This document shows, one piece after another, positions 6,795-16,034 of a DNA stretch of 33,767 bases (its first letter is position 1; each line of letters opens with the position of its first letter). A model generated the notes under the pieces. The model saw nothing but the letters and a program-made list of their open reading frames with translations, ran no database searches and was not told the origin of the DNA. This DNA is from an uncultured Collinsella sp. (GTDB lineage Bacteria; Actinomycetota; Coriobacteriia; Coriobacteriales; Coriobacteriaceae): the NCBI GenBank assembly GCA_902494195.1, contig CABUSH010000023.1, positions 1-33,767 of the forward strand. Direction: 5' to 3'. The translations under genes were made by a program, and so were the position numbers.

Positions 6795-8597
6795 ATGTCT
6801 CAGAGAAGCACCAGTCCGCTCAAACGCTCCACCGTGCGCCGCACGCTGCGGCGTTTTTGGGATGTCACGCGCACACAGCCGCTAATCGTCTTTCTCTCGG
6901 TGTTCTCGTCGGCGGGCTACATCTTTTTGCTCACGTTTGCCAACACCTATGTGATGGCCCTCATCGTCGACCGCGTCCAAGCGGGTCCCGTGGCGGGCGA
7001 TCAAGTATTTGAGGTCTTTGGTCCCTACATTCTGGCGCTCGTGCTCGTTAACCTAGTGGGCCAAATTCTCTCCAAGCTGCAGGACTACACCGTCTACAAG
7101 CTCGAGATTGCGGGCAACTACCACCTGGCGCGCCTGTGCTTCGACACGCTCTCCAATCAATCCATGACATTCCACACCAGCCGCTTTGGCGGATCGCTTG
7201 TGAGCCAAACGAGCCGTTTTATGAGCGGCTACACGGGTCTGGTGGACGTAACGGTGTATTCGCTCATTCCCACCATCACCTCGGTTGTCTGCACGGTAGC
7301 GGCGCTCGCTCCGGTGGTGCCGACGTTTACCGTGATCCTGGTGGGCATTATGGTCGTCTACATCGGGTTTGTCTGGCTTATGTATAAGCGCATCATGCCG
7401 CTTTCGGCCGCGACGTCCGCCGCGCAGAACAAGCTGTCGGGCGTGCTGTCCGACGCGGTCACGAATATCCTGGCCGTCAAGACCTGTGGGCGAGAGGACT
7501 TTGAGCGCGACCTGTTCGATACCGCCGACCGCGCCGCGCGCGACGCCGAGACGGTTTCGATGCACGCCATGATGCAGCGCAACTTTACGACCTCGGGCCT
7601 TATCGTCATCACCATGGCCGTGGTGAGCGTGTTCGTCGCGGGCGGCAACGCGTGGTTTGGTATCTCTGCCGGCGCGCTCGTCATGATCTTTACCTATACG
7701 TACAACCTCACCATGCGTTTGAACTACGTAAGCTCCATGATGCAGCGCATTAACCGCGCGCTGGGCGATGCGGCCGAGATGACACGCGTGCTGGACGAGC
7801 CGCGTCTGGTGGCGGACGACGAGAATGCTCCCGAGCTTAAAGTGGGCGAGGGCGCGATTGATTTTGAACACCTGAGCTTTGCATACCGTGACGCCGCGGC
7901 GGGCGAGAGCGTGTTCGACGACCTGACGCTCCATGTGGCGGCGGGCCAGCGCGTGGGGCTGGTGGGCAAATCGGGCTCGGGCAAGACGACGCTCACCAAG
8001 CTGTTGCTGCGCCTGGACGACGTACAGGGCGGCCGCGTGCTCGTGGACGGCCAGGACGTCTCGCGCTGCACGCAGCAGAGCCTGCGCCGCCAGGTTGCCT
8101 ATGTGCCGCAGGAGGCGCTGCTGTTCCATCGCTCCATTCGCGAGAATATCGCCTACGGCCGCCCCGACGCCACCGACGAGCAGATCCGCGAGGCGGCGCG
8201 CCTGGCCAATGCTCTGGAGTTTATCGATCGCCTGCCCCGTGGCTTTGACACCATGGTGGGCGAGCGTGGCGTTAAGCTTTCGGGCGGTCAGCGCCAGCGC
8301 GTGGCCATTGCCCGCGCTATTCTGACCGATGCGCCGATTCTGGTGCTCGACGAGGCGACGTCTGCCTTGGACAGCGAGTCCGAGGCGCTGGTGCAGGAGG
8401 CGCTCGAGAACCTGATGCGCGGCCGCACCTCCATTGTGGTGGCACATCGCCTGTCCACCGTGGCGGCGCTCGACCGCATCGTGGTGCTGGCGGACGGCGA
8501 GATTGTCGAGGACGGTACGCATGCGCAGCTTGTCGAGGCGGGCGGCGAGTACGCAAGCCTGTGGGGCCGCCAGACCGGCGCATTTTTGGAGGCGTAA
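6795..8597 (+). CDS. ABC exporter, fused transmembrane and ATP-binding domains
   Basis: The 600-residue half-transporter has the MsbA/LmrA-type architecture, presumably acting as a homodimer in the cytoplasmic membrane. Six transmembrane helices occupy about 35-320. The nucleotide-binding domain shows Walker A GKSGSGKT (391-398), a Q-loop in AYVPQEALLF, ABC signature LSGGQ (495-499), Walker B ILVLDE (515-520, catalytic E520), a D-loop SALDSES and an H-loop in VVAHRLSTV. Both active-site sets look intact. GAAAGGAAG lies just before ATG 6795; the in-frame ATG at 6759 has no ribosome site. Only one half-transporter gene is present, arguing for a homodimer. Substrate cannot be told from the sequence; lipid, peptide or drug export are all seen in this family. 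Confidence 0.93.
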   Translation: MSQRSTSPLKRSTVRRTLRRFWDVTRTQPLIVFLSVFSSAGYIFLLTFANTYVMALIVDRVQAGPVAGDQVFEVFGPYILALVLVNLVGQILSKLQDYTVYKLEIAGNYHLARLCFDTLSNQSMTFHTSRFGGSLVSQTSRFMSGYTGLVDVTVYSLIPTITSVVCTVAALAPVVPTFTVILVGIMVVYIGFVWLMYKRIMPLSAATSAAQNKLSGVLSDAVTNILAVKTCGREDFERDLFDTADRAARDAETVSMHAMMQRNFTTSGLIVITMAVVSVFVAGGNAWFGISAGALVMIFTYTYNLTMRLNYVSSMMQRINRALGDAAEMTRVLDEPRLVADDENAPELKVGEGAIDFEHLSFAYRDAAAGESVFDDLTLHVAAGQRVGLVGKSGSGKTTLTKLLLRLDDVQGGRVLVDGQDVSRCTQQSLRRQVAYVPQEALLFHRSIRENIAYGRPDATDEQIREAARLANALEFIDRLPRGFDTMVGERGVKLSGGQRQRVAIARAILTDAPILVLDEATSALDSESEALVQEALENLMRGRTSIVVAHRLSTVAALDRIVVLADGEIVEDGTHAQLVEAGGEYASLWGRQTGAFLEA

Positions 8598-8660
8598 AGA
8601 CCCCATACGTGGGACAATCGTGCCCATAGGTTTGTTGTGCCGTAAAGCCGAGGAGTCGTT

Positions 8661-9326
8661 ATGCCACGCGAGACCAATGCCGCCAAACGCGAGCGCGCCG
8701 TTGAGGTGTGCGAGCGCCTCAACCGTCGCTATGGCCCGGTCGAGTGCTTTTTGGACCACGAGAATCCCTTTAGGCTGCTCATCGCGGTGCTGCTCTCGGC
8801 TCAGACGACCGACGCGCAGGTCAACAAGGTGACGCCCCAACTGTTTGCCCAGTGGCCCACGCCCGAGGCCATGGCCGGGGCAAGTGTGACCGACGTGGCG
8901 GACACCATTAAGTCACTCGGCTTTTATAAGAGTAAGGCCAAGCATGCCGTGGAGGCCGCGCAGATGATCGTTGCCGACTACGGCGGCGAGGTACCGGCCG
9001 ACATGAAGGAGCTTGTAAAGCTGCCGGGCGTGGGGCGCAAGACAGCGAACATCGTGCTCAACGTGGGGTACGGCATCGTGGAAGGCATCGCGGTGGATAC
9101 GCACGTCAACCGCATCGCGCACCGCCTGATGCTGAGTCCCAAGACGCACGCCAAAGAGCCGCTCAAGACCGAGCAGGATCTGCTCAAGATCTTGCCGCAC
9201 GAGTATTGGGAGTCGGTCAACCACCAGTGGATTACCTTTGGCCGCGAGATCTGCGACGCCCGCAAACCTAAGTGCGACGAGTGCCCACTGGCAGACCTTT
9301 GCCCCAGCGTGCGCGTGACGGGGTAG
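8661..9326 (+). CDS. nth: Endonuclease III
   Basis: The 221-residue bifunctional DNA glycosylase/AP lyase for oxidised pyrimidines is of typical length. LLSAQTTDAQVN (45-56) opens the catalytic fold. The helix-hairpin-helix LPGVGRKTANIV (121-132) holds the Schiff-base lysine K127, and VDTHVNRI (145-152) the catalytic D146. The C-terminal [4Fe-4S] motif is intact: C198-x6-C205-x2-C208-x5-C214. This contrasts with the MutY-like protein at 1164, which has lost all of these cysteines. AGGAG at 8651-8655 supports the ATG. It appears monocistronic or loosely linked to the ABC transporter gene 63 nt upstream. Confidence 0.97.
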   Translation: MPRETNAAKRERAVEVCERLNRRYGPVECFLDHENPFRLLIAVLLSAQTTDAQVNKVTPQLFAQWPTPEAMAGASVTDVADTIKSLGFYKSKAKHAVEAAQMIVADYGGEVPADMKELVKLPGVGRKTANIVLNVGYGIVEGIAVDTHVNRIAHRLMLSPKTHAKEPLKTEQDLLKILPHEYWESVNHQWITFGREICDARKPKCDECPLADLCPSVRVTG

Positions 9327-9444
9327 GGCCCGGCACGTTTTGCCGGCGTCCGAAGGCTTTGGCCAATGTTGCGCAACACATTTGGGTCGCGAGGGCTCAA
9401 TATGATGACGGCAGATGCCGTTTGTTGTAAGGGGATGCCCGAAT

Positions 9445-10503
9445 ATGTTTTGCACCAAGTGTGGCTCCGAGATGCCCGACGGAACCGATTTTTGCACGAA
9501 CTGCGGGGCACGCATGGGCGCCGCCTCTCCGGCGGCCGCGCCTGCTGAGCCCGCACCGATGCCGGCGGCAGGGATGCCTCCCGTGCAGGGTGCCGTACAA
9601 AGGAAATCGCATAAGCGCGCAGTGATTGTCGGCGTGTGCGTGGCGGGCGTGCTCGTTGCCGGCGGTGCCGCTCTGGCGCTGACCGGCGTGCTGGGTCCGC
9701 TTGGGCAGGGCAACTCATCGCAGATTACGGTACTTGGGTCCGACGAGGGTTCGGCCGAGCACAAGGACAAGGGAAGCGCCAAGGGGAAGCCTGCCGAAGA
9801 GCAAGAAGAGCCGGAAGAGCCCGAGCAGACGGGCAGCAGCGTAAAGGTCGACCTCAATGACTAGGCAACCTATGCCGCCGCGAATCTGTTCCTGTCGAAC
9901 TTTACGGAGGAGCACTTCGATCGGGACTGGTATCAGACGGGCGGCTTCGATTCGACTGACGGCCTTTCTGATGACGAGAAATACAAGCTGGTTAAGTTTA
10001 TCTGGTGCCATTTTATTGACAACGCGCCGTATCGAATCGAGAAAGGCGACTATGACAACGGTAATAGCCAGCGTGTGGCGACTGATGTGATCAATAGGGA
10101 ACTCAACCGCTTGACGGGTCTGACGCTTTCCGATGCCGATATGACTTATGACAGAACGCCGGAGGGGCAGGCGATTCCTGATTCGGCCGAAGCACATGGT
10201 GGGTACTTGTATCTGAAACAGGAATATGGCCAGGGAAATTACAACCCACCGTGTGCCATCGTTACGGGCGCGACTGACCTTGGCGACAACATCTACGAGC
10301 TCACCTATGAGGTCTACAGTGCTGGCGGCATGTTACTTTCTTCCGACATCCCCGAGAGCACTTACGGCCTGCCAAAGAACCAGTTCATCGCCGCAATTCA
10401 AGCGGACGCATCCATGGGCCGTACCGAGACTTGCACGGTCCGCGTCGCACAGGGTGACGGCGCCCCGACCTTCACACTGCTTAAAATGGGCGTCTACGAT
10501 TAG
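9445..10503 (+). pseudogene. Zinc-ribbon membrane protein interrupted by an in-frame amber codon
   Basis: Reading from ATG 9445 (AAGGGGATG upstream) gives 139 residues, then TAG at 9862-9864. The same frame then continues open for another 212 codons to the TAG at 10501-10503. The first part has a zinc ribbon (C3-x2-C6, C17-x2-C20), a Pro/Ala linker, a basic stretch and one transmembrane helix (about 53-78), then an acidic Glu/Lys linker. The part after the stop reads as a soluble, presumably extracellular domain (ATYAANLFLSNFTEEHFDRD onward). The stop fits a former Tyr codon in a DLND-Y-ATYAANLF context. No good ribosome site serves the second half. Explanations are a recent nonsense mutation, stop read-through or a sequencing error. 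If translation simply stops, a zinc-ribbon/TM fragment is made. Function of the intact protein is unknown. Confidence 0.8.
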
Positions 10504-10527
10504 ACTCGGCGTATAGCTCACTCTGAT

Positions 10528-10560
10528 AACGCCAGGCGACTCGTCCGTCTGGCGTTTTTG
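10528..10560 (+). terminator. Rho-independent terminator after the zinc-ribbon gene
   Basis: AACGCCAG (10528-10535) pairs with CTGGCGTT (10549-10556), plus three inner pairs, and is followed by a T-tract. Its right half belongs to a 45-nt sequence repeated at 12260-12304. Confidence 0.85.
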
Positions 10561-10592
10561 TTGCGGGGCTGGGCATGCGCTTGAGCTGGAGT
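10548..10592 (+). repeat. 45-nt direct repeat, left copy
   Basis: It matches 12260-12304 at 41 of 45 positions (opening TCTGGCGTTTTTGTTGCGGG). The two copies flank the ATP-grasp gene. In this copy the left end is the right arm of a terminator. Confidence 0.85.
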
Positions 10593-10712
10593 ATTTGTCG
10601 CCTCCTGCCGCCTCATGCAAAAATGTGTTGCTAATTTAGAAGCCTATTCAAGCGCGCCGAAGTCGTGCGTGCTGGCGTAGCATGAGCAAAAAATCAAGCA
10701 ATGGAGGGTAAC

Positions 10713-12179
10713 GTGGCAACATTGAAGACGCGAGAGCTCGAAGATTATTTTGAACGCATCGTACGCACGCGCGAAGGTGACCTACCTGGTCGTCGCAAAG
10801 GCGACGAATACTTGTCTCAAACCCATGCGCTCTACCATGGTGATCCTGCGCCCTGGGCTCTGACGCCAAAGATATTCGACAAGGATATGACGGCGATTCT
10901 TAAGGAGGCCGCCGAGCGCATGTACGGCATTATGGACAAGGTGACGCGGGCGTTTTGTTCCGATGCCTCCGTGCGTGCGTGGTTTCGCATGGATCCGGCT
11001 TTTGCTGACCTGTGCGCTATGGATGCCGGCTATGATTGCCAAATTCCCCTTGCGCGTGTTGATATCTTTCTTGACGAAGATGCCGGTTCGTATACGTTTT
11101 GCGAGCTCAATACCGACGGCAGTGCCGGAATGGTAGTGACCGATGCGGTCTGTCAGGCAGTGCGAATGACGCCTTCCTTTGAGGAGTTTGCATCCGACCA
11201 CCCAGGCTTTCGGCAGTACGATTTGTGCGACGGCTGGATAGATGCATTGTTTGAGACCTATGCAGAGTGGGAGCTGACCCATCCTCTCCGCATCGAGGAT
11301 AGTGCACGATCGGATGATGGATTTTGCGCTGGCAAGAGGTCCTATGCACCGCAATCAAAGATATATCCCGCTTCGGTGGCAATCGTCGACTATTCGGAAA
11401 GCATCGACTTGGAAGATGCGGCTCATTTTGTCGACCTTATGAGGCGACGGGGTGTGGTGGCGCGCTTTGCGGATGTGCGCGACCTGCGGATTGGCGAAGA
11501 CGAGAGCGGTGCTAGGCGGCTGTGCGATGCCGCCGGTCCTATTGATTGCGTTTGGCGGCGCGCGGTGACCGGCGAGCTGTGGGATAAGCCGTGCGACGGA
11601 CGCTCGGCCTTAATTGCGGCTGCCCAAGAAGGGCTCGCATGCGTCGTCGGCGGATTTAGAACGTGGCCGTGTGCGACTAAGACCGTATTTGCGTTTTTGT
11701 GGTCTCGGGCCGGTCAGTCCTTGTTGAGCCCGGAGGAGCAATCGTTTGTACGGGAGCATGTGCCCTATACCGAGATTCTGGATGAAGGCACCCAGTTGTC
11801 GCGATTTGCCGAAAAGGATCGGTGGATTGTCAAACCGTGCGGCGGCTACAATGCGGTTGGCGTTGTCGCTGGTTTGGATGTCGCGGAACGGGAATGGCCT
11901 CAGGTGCTTGCTCGCGCTGCGGCCGCTGGGGCGATTGTACAGGAGTATGCTCAGCAGTATCAGACTCCCTGCTTGCGCGGAACGCTTGTCGATGGGCCGC
12001 ATCGAGGAGAGGCGCCCAAAGGACTTGTGGATGATCTTGGTTTTGCGCCCGCTTCTAATATGGAAGGCTTGTATCTGTATCGCGGCCGTTTTGCGGGCGT
12101 GTACACACGTGTGGGCTTTGCCAACACCATAGGAGAGTGGACGAGCCGTTTGAACGTTGCGAGCTTTTTTGAGGAATAG
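10713..12179 (+). CDS. Glutathionylspermidine synthase-like ATP-grasp protein
   Basis: The 488-residue protein resembles the C-terminal synthetase domain of bacterial Gsp and its stand-alone relatives (YgiC/YjfC type), which form amide bonds using ATP. Supporting stretches are the N-terminal region with FRMDPAF, an acidic VDIFLDE block and CELNTDGSAGM (a metal/ATP site with conserved Glu-Leu-Asn). Near the C-terminus are DRWIVKPCGGYNAVGVVAG (ATP-binding Lys and Gly loop), VQEYAQQY and a closing TRVGFANTI. GTG 10713 is preferred because GGAGGG (10703-10708) lies 4 nt before it; the ATG at 10701 overlaps that site and has none of its own. There is no amidase domain. The gene stands alone between 45-nt direct repeats. 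The acceptor is unknown; polyamine or peptide ligation is only an analogy. Confidence 0.78.
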   Translation: MATLKTRELEDYFERIVRTREGDLPGRRKGDEYLSQTHALYHGDPAPWALTPKIFDKDMTAILKEAAERMYGIMDKVTRAFCSDASVRAWFRMDPAFADLCAMDAGYDCQIPLARVDIFLDEDAGSYTFCELNTDGSAGMVVTDAVCQAVRMTPSFEEFASDHPGFRQYDLCDGWIDALFETYAEWELTHPLRIEDSARSDDGFCAGKRSYAPQSKIYPASVAIVDYSESIDLEDAAHFVDLMRRRGVVARFADVRDLRIGEDESGARRLCDAAGPIDCVWRRAVTGELWDKPCDGRSALIAAAQEGLACVVGGFRTWPCATKTVFAFLWSRAGQSLLSPEEQSFVREHVPYTEILDEGTQLSRFAEKDRWIVKPCGGYNAVGVVAGLDVAEREWPQVLARAAAAGAIVQEYAQQYQTPCLRGTLVDGPHRGEAPKGLVDDLGFAPASNMEGLYLYRGRFAGVYTRVGFANTIGEWTSRLNVASFFEE

Positions 12180-12259
12180 CCGTTTCTTGGGGAGCCTTCC
12201 GTGGTTGCGGCGTTCGACGTGACGGGGAGATTTTGGCGAAGCCGGCGAGTCCAGTTCTA

Positions 12260-12304
12260 TCTGGCGTTTTTGTTGCGGGGCTGGGCGTACGCTTGAGTCG
12301 GAGT
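12260..12304 (+). repeat. 45-nt direct repeat, right copy
   Basis: Matches 10548-10592 at 41 of 45 positions. Unlike the left copy it has no complementary left arm, so it is a truncated half-terminator. That is consistent with a duplication or insertion that carried the ATP-grasp gene. Confidence 0.8.
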
Positions 12305-12348
12305 CCTCTCCATGCGCTACCATGACAGGCAACGAATTTGACGAACGA

Positions 12349-12375
12349 CCCGCCGAGCTTGCCTCGGCGGGCTTT
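12349..12375 (+). terminator. Terminator-like hairpin just upstream of mfd
   Basis: CCCGCCGAG (12349-12357) pairs perfectly with CTCGGCGGG (12363-12371) and is followed by CTTTTGG. It lies only about 20 nt before the mfd ribosome site. It may terminate the upstream gene or attenuate mfd. Confidence 0.65.
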
Positions 12376-12401
12376 TGGCGTTGCAATGCCGGAGGAACAG
12401 C

Positions 12402-15400
12402 ATGCTCATTCACCGTATAGCCGCGCAGCTCTATACTGCCGAGGCACTGCAGACCGTCGAGGCCGGGCTCGATTCTGGCGAGGACGTGACGCTGGCCGTG
12501 TCTCAGTCGGGCCGAACGCTTATGGCCGCCGCCCAGTTTGCGCGTCGTCCGCGCCCCACGGTCTACATCGTGAGTGGCGAGGATGCAGCCGATCGCGCCG
12601 CACGTAGTCTGGCCGCCTATGTGGGCCTGGCGCACGTGTGCCGCTTTCCCGAGCGCAAGGACTACCCTTGGCGCGAGCAGGCGCCCGACGACGCCGTGGT
12701 AGCCCAGCGCTGCGAGGCGCTCGGGCGCATCGTGCGCGGCGACAACTGCATCATGGTCGCCTCGGCTCGCGCGCTGCTGCGTTGCGTGCCACCAGTCGAG
12801 AGCCACTACTGGGAGTCCACGACCTTCGCGGTGGGCGAGGAGATTCCTTTTGACGAGGTGCCGCAGCGTCTGGTGGGCATGGGCTACACCAATGCCGGCG
12901 CCGCCGACGCGCCCGGCCTGTTCCGTGTGCACGGCGACACCGTCGAGGTGTTTCCCGCGCAGGAAAAGGCGCCCGTGCGCATTGAGTTCTTCGGCGACGA
13001 GATCGATCGCATCCGCCGCATGGTGAGTTCAACGGGCCAGACCATCGGCAACGAGGACAGCATCGAGATCTTCCCGTGCCGTGAGCTGGCGCTTACCGAC
13101 GAGGCCGTCCACAACATGCATGTGGCGCTCTACCGCGCCAGCCAGGACGACAGCAAGTTGGCGGCGCTGCTCGAGATGGTGGATGCACGCATTGTCACGC
13201 CCGAGCTCGACCGCTTTTTGCCGGTGATGTACGGCCAGACCGTAAGCCCGCTGGCGCACGTGGGCGGCAAGGCGCTCGTGGTGCTGTCCGAGCCGCGCTC
13301 GCTGTTCGACGATTGCCTGCGCGCCTACGAGGATATCGAGGCCCGTGCCGGCGAGGCAGGGATTGACCGCCTGGACGGTCTGTACGTGCGCGCCCAACAG
13401 CTCGATTTTGGTGCCCAGCAGCGCCTGAACTATGTGAGCCTCATCCGTGCCGGCGGTGCGGTGACGGCCGAGCTCAAGATTGAGCAGCCTGCCATCGCAG
13501 GCTCGGACAACCGTTTTATGACGCGCATCCAGGAGGTCGTGGGCAAGCGCTATGCCTGCGTGTTTGCTATCCCCGACCGCGGCGCGCGTGAGTCGATGGA
13601 GCTCACCTTTGGCGACGAGGGCATTACCTTTGAGGAATCGCTGACCGCGGCGCCCGAAAATGCCGGCGTTATCGGCGAGCGCGTGCGCGTGGCAGCGGCG
13701 GATTCCGCCGACCGTGCCGCACGCCAGGAGGCCCATGCTTCCATTCGCGAGCGTAAGGCCGACGCGCTCAACGCCCGCTCGCTCGAGGCGGGCGCCGCGC
13801 AGGCTGCCGCCGGCGCCGCCGTGCCCACCATCTCGCGCGGGCGCGTGACCTTTGTGGACGCTGCCCTGCCGCAGGGCGTGGTGGTGCCCGACGCCAATTT
13901 GGCCGTGTTCTCGATCGCCGATCTCAACGCCCGCATGGATGCCAACCGCGCGCGCAGCCGCCGCAAGGTTGACATTACGCAGATTACCTTCCCGTTTAAG
14001 CCGGGCGACTACGTGGTGCACGCTACCCACGGCATCGCGCTCTTTAGCGAGATCGCGCGCCAGGAAGTGGGCGGCAAGGAACGCGACTACTTTTTGCTGG
14101 AATACGCCGATGGCGACAAGCTCTACGTGCCGCTGGAGCAGGTTGACCGCATTACGCGCTACGTTGGTCCCGACGGCGATAAACCGCGCTTGACCAGGCT
14201 CAACACCGCCGACTGGACGCGGGCTACCAACAAGGCGCGCAAGAATGCCAAAAAGCTGGCGTTTGACCTGGTCGACCTGTATACGCGCCGCTCGTCGATT
14301 ACCGGTATCGCCTGTCCGCCCGATACGCCCGAGCAGATCGAGATGGAGCAGAGCTTCCCCTACGACGAGACGCGTGACCAGCTGGAGGCTATCGCCGACA
14401 TCAAGGCCGACATGGAGGCGCCCAAGCCCATGGACCGCCTGCTGTGCGGCGACGTGGGTTTCGGTAAGACCGAGGTTGCCCTACGCGCGGCCTTTAAGTG
14501 CGTGGACTCCGGCCGCCAGGTCATGGTGCTCTGCCCCACGACCATTCTGGCCCAACAGCACTACGAGACATTCTTTGAGCGCTTTGCCCCGTTTGGCTTG
14601 GAGGTCGAGGTACTCAGCCGCTTCCGTACTCCGGCGCAGCAAAAGCGCGCGCTTAAGGCGTTTGCCGAGGGCACGATTGATGTGCTCATCGGCACGCACC
14701 GTCTGCTTTCTGCCGATGTGAACCCCAAGAACCTGGGCATGGTGATCATCGACGAAGAGCAGCGCTTTGGTGTGCAGCACAAGGAGCAGCTCAAAAACCT
14801 GCGCGAGCAAATCGACGTGCTCACGCTCTCGGCAACGCCTATTCCGCGAACCATGCAGATGGCCACAAGCGGCGTGCGCGACATGAGCCTGATCACCACA
14901 CCGCCGACCGGGCGTCGTCCCGTGATCGTGCACGTGGGGGAGTACGACCCCGACGTGGTGAGTGCGGCGATTCGCCTGGAGGTGGGCCGCGGCGGTCAGG
15001 TGTATTACGTGTCCAACCGCGTCAAGACCATCGACGATGCCGTGGCGCGCGTGCACGAGGCCGCGCCCGAGGCACGCGTGGGCGTGGCGCACGGCAAGAT
15101 GAGCCCGCGCGAGGTCGAGGACGTGATGATCGAGTTCGCGACCAAGAAGATTGACGTGCTTATCGCCACGACCATCGTTGAGAGCGGTATCGACAACGCG
15201 ACCGCCAACACGCTCATCATCGAGGACTCGCAGCGTCTGGGTCTGGCACAGCTCTACCAGCTTAAGGGCCGCGTGGGCCGTTCTGCGACGCAGGCCTATG
15301 CGTACTTTATGTTCCCGGGCGAGCTGCCGCTCACCGAGGAGGCAACGGCGCGCCTGACCGCGCTTTCCGAGTTCCAGGACCTGGGCAGCGGCATGCGCAT

Positions 15401-16034
15401 TGCCATGCGCGACCTGGAGATCCGCGGCGCCGGTTCGCTTATGGGCGCCGAGCAGCACGGCAACCTGTCGAGTGTGGGCTTTGACCTGTTTACGCAGATG
15501 CTGGGACAGGCCGTGGCCGAGGCGCGCGGCGACGACGATGCCGGCGTGGAGGCGGCGAGCGTGGGCATCAACCTGCCGGCCGACTACTTCTTGTCCGAGG
15601 AGTACATGCCGGCGGTGGACCAGCGCGTGCTCGTGTACCGCAAGCTCGCGGCGGCTGAGGACCTGGAGAGTATCGACGAGGTGCAGGAGGAGACCGAGGC
15701 AGCGCACGGTGAGCTTCCGTTGGCGGGGCTCAACTTGTTCAACCGCGCTCGCATCCGCATTCGCGGCGAGCGCTTGGGGCTCGAGAGCGTCACGCTCAGC
15801 GGTGGACGCATTACCTTCCTGGGGGTTGACGTTCCCAAGAAGGTGGCCTTTGAGCTTAAGACTCGCTACGGTGCGGTGAACTTTCCCAAGAGCCGCAAGC
15901 TGTCGGTGCCCTACAAGGCGGGTGCCGGCGCGGGCAGCGGCCTGGGTCGCGGTCTCGACGCTAACGACGGCACCGGCCCGGTGGCCGCGGCACTCATGCT
16001 GCTGCAGCAGTTGGGTGCTAGCGACGACGACTAA
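12402..16034 (+). CDS. mfd: Transcription-repair coupling factor Mfd
   Basis: The 1,210-residue SF2 translocase removes RNA polymerase stalled at lesions and recruits UvrA; E. coli Mfd is slightly shorter. The order is as expected: an N-terminal UvrB-like module (about 1-330), a linker, and the RNA polymerase-interacting domain near 525-597 (FKPGDYVVHATHGIALF, then DKLYVPLEQVDRI). The helicase core follows with Walker A GDVGFGKTE (683-691), DEEQ box (784-787) and SATPIPRTMQM, then the second lobe with TTIVESGIDN and LKGRVGRS. The C-terminal regulatory domain contains LPADYF. GGAGG 7 nt before ATG 12402 fixes the start. The region about residues 430-500 is an Ala/Arg-rich charged linker, longer than usual. 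It is followed by a palindromic repeat. Confidence 0.97.
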   Translation: MLIHRIAAQLYTAEALQTVEAGLDSGEDVTLAVSQSGRTLMAAAQFARRPRPTVYIVSGEDAADRAARSLAAYVGLAHVCRFPERKDYPWREQAPDDAVVAQRCEALGRIVRGDNCIMVASARALLRCVPPVESHYWESTTFAVGEEIPFDEVPQRLVGMGYTNAGAADAPGLFRVHGDTVEVFPAQEKAPVRIEFFGDEIDRIRRMVSSTGQTIGNEDSIEIFPCRELALTDEAVHNMHVALYRASQDDSKLAALLEMVDARIVTPELDRFLPVMYGQTVSPLAHVGGKALVVLSEPRSLFDDCLRAYEDIEARAGEAGIDRLDGLYVRAQQLDFGAQQRLNYVSLIRAGGAVTAELKIEQPAIAGSDNRFMTRIQEVVGKRYACVFAIPDRGARESMELTFGDEGITFEESLTAAPENAGVIGERVRVAAADSADRAARQEAHASIRERKADALNARSLEAGAAQAAAGAAVPTISRGRVTFVDAALPQGVVVPDANLAVFSIADLNARMDANRARSRRKVDITQITFPFKPGDYVVHATHGIALFSEIARQEVGGKERDYFLLEYADGDKLYVPLEQVDRITRYVGPDGDKPRLTRLNTADWTRATNKARKNAKKLAFDLVDLYTRRSSITGIACPPDTPEQIEMEQSFPYDETRDQLEAIADIKADMEAPKPMDRLLCGDVGFGKTEVALRAAFKCVDSGRQVMVLCPTTILAQQHYETFFERFAPFGLEVEVLSRFRTPAQQKRALKAFAEGTIDVLIGTHRLLSADVNPKNLGMVIIDEEQRFGVQHKEQLKNLREQIDVLTLSATPIPRTMQMATSGVRDMSLITTPPTGRRPVIVHVGEYDPDVVSAAIRLEVGRGGQVYYVSNRVKTIDDAVARVHEAAPEARVGVAHGKMSPREVEDVMIEFATKKIDVLIATTIVESGIDNATANTLIIEDSQRLGLAQLYQLKGRVGRSATQAYAYFMFPGELPLTEEATARLTALSEFQDLGSGMRIAMRDLEIRGAGSLMGAEQHGNLSSVGFDLFTQMLGQAVAEARGDDDAGVEAASVGINLPADYFLSEEYMPAVDQRVLVYRKLAAAEDLESIDEVQEETEAAHGELPLAGLNLFNRARIRIRGERLGLESVTLSGGRITFLGVDVPKKVAFELKTRYGAVNFPKSRKLSVPYKAGAGAGSGLGRGLDANDGTGPVAAALMLLQQLGASDDD

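Noticed and set aside
9330..9346. Small hairpin CCGGC/GCCGG after nth
   Set aside because: Only five base pairs and no T-tract directly behind it; too weak to call a terminator.
10075..10503. Separate gene starting at ATG 10075 after the amber codon
   Set aside because: No ribosome site; the coding character in the same frame already extends from 9865, so it is the tail of the interrupted gene.
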